Shown in pieces: positions 61,085 to 64,000 of a stretch of DNA of 64,000 nucleotides. Location of the stretch: positions 193,501 to 257,500 of the forward strand of contig OX336345.1 of NCBI GenBank assembly GCA_946902875.1. The letters are read 5' to 3'. The position numbers and the translations under genes are program-made. Numbering within the stretch: position 1 is the first letter of the stretch; each line of letters opens with the position of its first letter. The notes below the pieces were generated by a model, which was given only the letters and a program-made list of their open reading frames with translations, was not told the DNA's origin and ran no database searches. This stretch comes from Nematopogon swammerdamellus (lineage: Eukaryota > Arthropoda > Insecta > Lepidoptera > Adelidae).

Positions 61085-61880
61085 ATTAAAAAAAAAGCCT
61101 CAGGTGCACTCCGGGAGTGCCGGCAGAAGTGAAAACTTTTGTATTTCCGAAAATATTCAGGTATAAAAAAAAACAATTTAAAAAAATTTATGAAAAGAAA
61201 AAAAATTATAAATAAATTAAAAATATATATATATATATAAATTATAAAAAAATAAATAAAAAAAATATATATAAAAAAATATTAATAAAAAAAAGATTTA
61301 AAAATAATTATATTAAATTTAGTAGAACGAACAGACATGCATTTGTTACGGAACCCTACATTCATTTTGCAGAACTTAGTAGAATGGACATACATAAACG
61401 TGTTACGGAGCCCTACTTTTATTATAAAATAACCGTCGGAGGACCTTGGTTGAAAATTGTAAAATTTAGTAGAACGGACAGACATGCATTTGTTACGGAA
61501 CCCTACATTCATTTTGAAATAAATGTTAAATTTAGTAGAACGGACAGACATGCATTTGTTACGGAACCCTACATTCATTTTGCAGAACTTAGTAGAATGG
61601 ACAGACATAAACGTGTTACGGAACCCTACTTTTATTATAAAATAACCGTCGGAGGACCTTGGTTGAAAATTGTAAAATTTAGTAGAACGGACAGACATGC
61701 ATTTATTAAGGAACCCTACATTCATTTTGCAGAACTTTGAGATGTCATGTATTGAGCGTTGTCATAGCAACTATAGATTGTTATCTGACGCGCTGGCGCT
61801 GACGCGAACATAAGATTTTTTCCCCATATAAAAAAGTGCCAAGCGCCGCTAAAGAAGTTTTCACTTCAAAAATGTAAAAT
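61085..61880. mobile_element. Element with TACGGAACCC minisatellite, copy 3
   Basis: Same ends as the 12349 copy: GCACTCCGGGAGTGCCGGCA and GAAGTGAAAACTT at the left; AAAGTGCCAAGCGCCGCTAA and AAGTTTTCACTTC at the right. The array is 61314-61740, preceded by an A/T-rich stretch. Both strands remain open (147 and 118 codons) by periodicity. Confidence 0.83.
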
Positions 61881-62584
61881 ATGACAAATCTGAGCGTAGT
61901 GTAGCCTAGATAAATGAATCCTTACCAAATCCAACTTCTGCTTTCTGTCTGTATGTATATATGTCTGTCTGCCCGCTTATAACTCGAGAACCACTGAACC
62001 GATTTTAATAAAAAAACATCTACGGATAGCTTGATTCTTCCCATCAACTATAGGCTACTTACTATCACGCTAAATGGCTTAGAGGTTAGCAGAGAAGTCA
62101 AATATGAGAGCGGGCGGAGCCGCGGGCACAGCTATTAACAATAATATTGTAACTACCTACACTAAAAGTTATAATTACCGAGTAAGTGCGTTTCCTTCTT
62201 ATTTATACTTAGCAGGTGGTAAATATGAAAGCATGTTTAGTATGTAACTATTTACTACTAGTCCGTCCCACCTTAGTGAATGAATATGGGTCAATCAAAA
62301 CTAGATGCAGATCATTCGTGTGTTCCGTTCGGCTCAATGTAGCGGGATAAGAATAGCTATGTAGCATGGCACCTCCGTCCGCCAGGCTCTGGCAGGAGCA
62401 TCATGTAGCCAACTGGGAACATTGTACTTGTATTATGTACATGTCCCGCACATGTACACAGACTAATATATTAGGTACGGCTAACTAAATGTGGGGAATT
62501 GTTATTTGCTTTTTCTCTAATAGGAATATTCATGTCCTATCACTTTTAATACTAATGCTCCTAAATACCTAAGTGATCGTTTTT
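61881..62584. other. Non-coding; dispersed repeat 61945-62135
   Basis: TATAACTCGAGAACCACTGA, ACCGATTTTAATAAAAAAAC and GGGCGGAGCCGCGGGCACAG are pieces of a repeat common in Lepidoptera. No gene. Confidence 0.5.
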
Positions 62585-62985
62585 AGATTTCCGTATCCCG
62601 TACGGAAGCCTATTACTAAGCCTACGCCGTCTGTCTGTCTGTCTGTCCGTCCGTCTGTCCGAGGGCTGTATCTCTTGAACCATAATAGGTAGCCAGTTGA
62701 AATTTTCACAGAATATGTGTTATTAAGGCCGATATAACAAAAAATAATAAAAATAAGAAAAAGTTAAAAATTCACGGGGGTTCCCATAGAAGAAACCACA
62801 AAGTGTATGCGCGCGCGCGATCTACAGAATAGGTTATGAAGCATTTTAACTAATTATGACATTTAACTAATATGAAGCATTTCATAACACGCCATCTAGA
62901 TGGCGTGACGCGTGAGTGGCGCTAGCCATGATATGGCGATACGGAAACCTCGGTGCGCGAGTTCGACTCGCACTTGGCCGGTTTT
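62585..62985. mobile_element. GGGTTCCGTA-type dispersed element, copy 2
   Basis: Same order as 49515-49872: TTTCCGTATCCCGTACGG, a (TGTC)n run, GGGCTGTATCTCTTGAACC, and an end GCGCGAGTTCGACTCGCACT...GGCCGGTTTTT. It contains an inner palindrome, CGCCATCTAGATGGCG, at 62890. Confidence 0.78.
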
Positions 62986-62999
62986 TCCTTTCTCAGCTA

Positions 63000-63135
63000 C
63001 ATCATATTCAGACTCATTCATGACATGATACATGCAGCTCGTCTGTGGAACCAGCTCCCTGTCAATCTCTATCTCTCTTCTTCCATTCACACTTTCAAAA
63101 TTCTTTTAAAGAAGCACATTTTGTCATCGTAATTA
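63000..63135 (+). pseudogene. LINE C-terminal fragment
   Basis: Translates to IHAARLWNQLPVNLYLSSSI then HTFKILLKKHILSS and a stop, the same C-terminal pattern as at 23120 (RLWN.LP...FKILLKKH). Confidence 0.7.
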
Positions 63136-63306
63136 CTCTGATCTAAAACTATGTCTCATATGTTCAGTAAGTAAATATATATTTTCTTTCTATCTATCTA
63201 AACTTTGCTTGTGTTTAAATACTATATAAATATATATTTGTTTAGTATGTTTAGTCTATATTATGTATACCTATATAATCTGGTGTATAGGTATAGTATT
63301 TGAGAA

Positions 63307-63820
63307 GTGTCCTGCGATCTAGAACCACTGCAACACCGTAGGGATGTCGGCTCCCTAGTAAGTGTGTTCTATCGCTTATTCCATGGAGAGTACTCGGAGG
63401 AGCTGTTTAATGCGATCCCGGCGTCGTCGTCCCCTTTCCACCTCCGCACCACGCGCACTGGGCAGGGATTCCATCCCTACACGCTGGACTTACCGCGGAT
63501 GCGTACCAATCGATTCTGCAGATCATTCCTCTACAGAACCGGTAAACTCTGGAACGCTCTCCCTGCCCATATATTCCCCCCCCCCCCCCCCCCCCCCCCA
63601 AGTACAGTCTCGGGTCCTTCAAGAGGGGCGTGAATGGGCACCTGTCAGGCCGGCATGGCATTCGCAACCCCCGGATACGACCGAATGTCCATGGGCATGT
63701 TAGACACCAAAGGTATTCTGTTAGAAAATGCCTAGAGGCATTAAGTGTTACCTTTTTGCCCATATTCTATTTGAGTGTAATAAATATAAGTATACAATAC
63801 TATAATATTTTAGTGCGTTT
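63307..63820 (+). pseudogene. LINE polyprotein C-terminus and 3' end
   Basis: LEPLQHRRDVGSLVSVFYRL, FHGEYSEELFNAIP, RMRTNRFCRSFLYRTGKLWN and ALPAHIFP are the C-terminal end of a lepidopteran LINE polyprotein. A poly-C run (63577-63599) then breaks the frame. Beyond it, VHGHVRHQRYSVRKCLEALS and the 3' end GCCTAGAGGCATTAAGTGTT...TATTCTATTTGAGTGTAAT follow. Confidence 0.78.
63577..63599. repeat. Poly-C tract
   Basis: A C run of about 23 that interrupts a LINE reading frame. The number of C residues may be a sequencing or assembly error. Confidence 0.85.
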
Positions 63821-64000
63821 CTTTTAATTAAATGTAAGTAATAAAAATATACTTTAATGCAAACAAAACAATTGACAAAAGCCGGACTTAATGTATAGAG
63901 GTAAATTATTCTCTATTAGTCATGTCTTAGGCGTGTACATTGTGGATAAGGTTGATGGATACCTATTGAGAAATTAATCATCAATGAATCAAATATCCTA
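63821..64000. other. Window end, no gene seen
   Basis: AT-rich sequence without a recognised feature. Confidence 0.35.

Overview
This is AT-rich, repeat-dense nuclear DNA from an insect, most likely a moth or butterfly. The evidence is: spliced genes with GT-AG introns; an R1-clade LINE with a 14-bp target duplication and a TGAA-type tail; Tc1/mariner relics; and several short repeat families that I recognise as widespread in Lepidoptera (the ACCGACTTC...AAAAAGGAGGAGG family, the GGGTTCCGTA family with an ACTTGGCCGGTTTTT end, GCGAAGCCGCGGGC tails). No prokaryotic operon, rRNA gene, CRISPR array or clearly functional tRNA gene is visible.

The only host protein-coding genes I can support are three members of the SLC22 (organic cation/anion transporter-like, major facilitator superfamily) family. 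Gene A (minus) shows only its first coding exon, 20285-20445. Gene B (plus) is complete: seven coding exons from 24092 to 33652, joining in frame to 554 residues. Gene C (minus) has coding exons 2 to 7 from 57567 down to 44166; its first exon was not found. B and C converge tail to tail, A and B diverge head to head. Exon lengths and intron phases of B and C match (exon 3 is 101 nt and exon 6 is 182 nt in both), so they are tandem-family paralogues.

The most striking feature is the 3' end of gene B. A 119-bp unit made of a minimal 3' splice site plus the first 95 nt of the last coding exon is repeated about 19 times (29654-33652). Only the last copy carries the real C-terminal tail. Each earlier intact copy would end the protein with the same short stop-terminated sequence. 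A 5'-truncated R1 LINE has landed in copy 11. Gene C has smaller duplications of the same two terminal exons: a 141-bp in-frame duplication of exon 6 with its own splice donor, and a 148-bp duplication of exon 7 whose acceptor AG has become GG.

The rest is mobile and tandem DNA. 0-20 kb: a 130-bp satellite, palindromic MITEs, foldback elements with internal minisatellites, a reverse-transcriptase relic, an inverted-repeat element packed with CACTAAGT-like motifs, and SINEs. 20-24 kb: exon 1 of gene A, a GGC-rich tract and the upstream region of gene B. 34-44 kb: foldback elements, a direct-repeat pair and non-coding DNA. 44-58 kb: gene C with introns full of SINEs, LINE tails and a nested DNA transposon. 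58-64 kb: LINE 3' ends, a dead mariner with D...41...D spacing, a minisatellite-bearing element and more repeats. About 13 copies of one SINE body occur in the window. It is joined to a 5S-rRNA-like head in some copies and to an unrelated head in others, and a second, tRNA-Leu-like SINE carries a related body.
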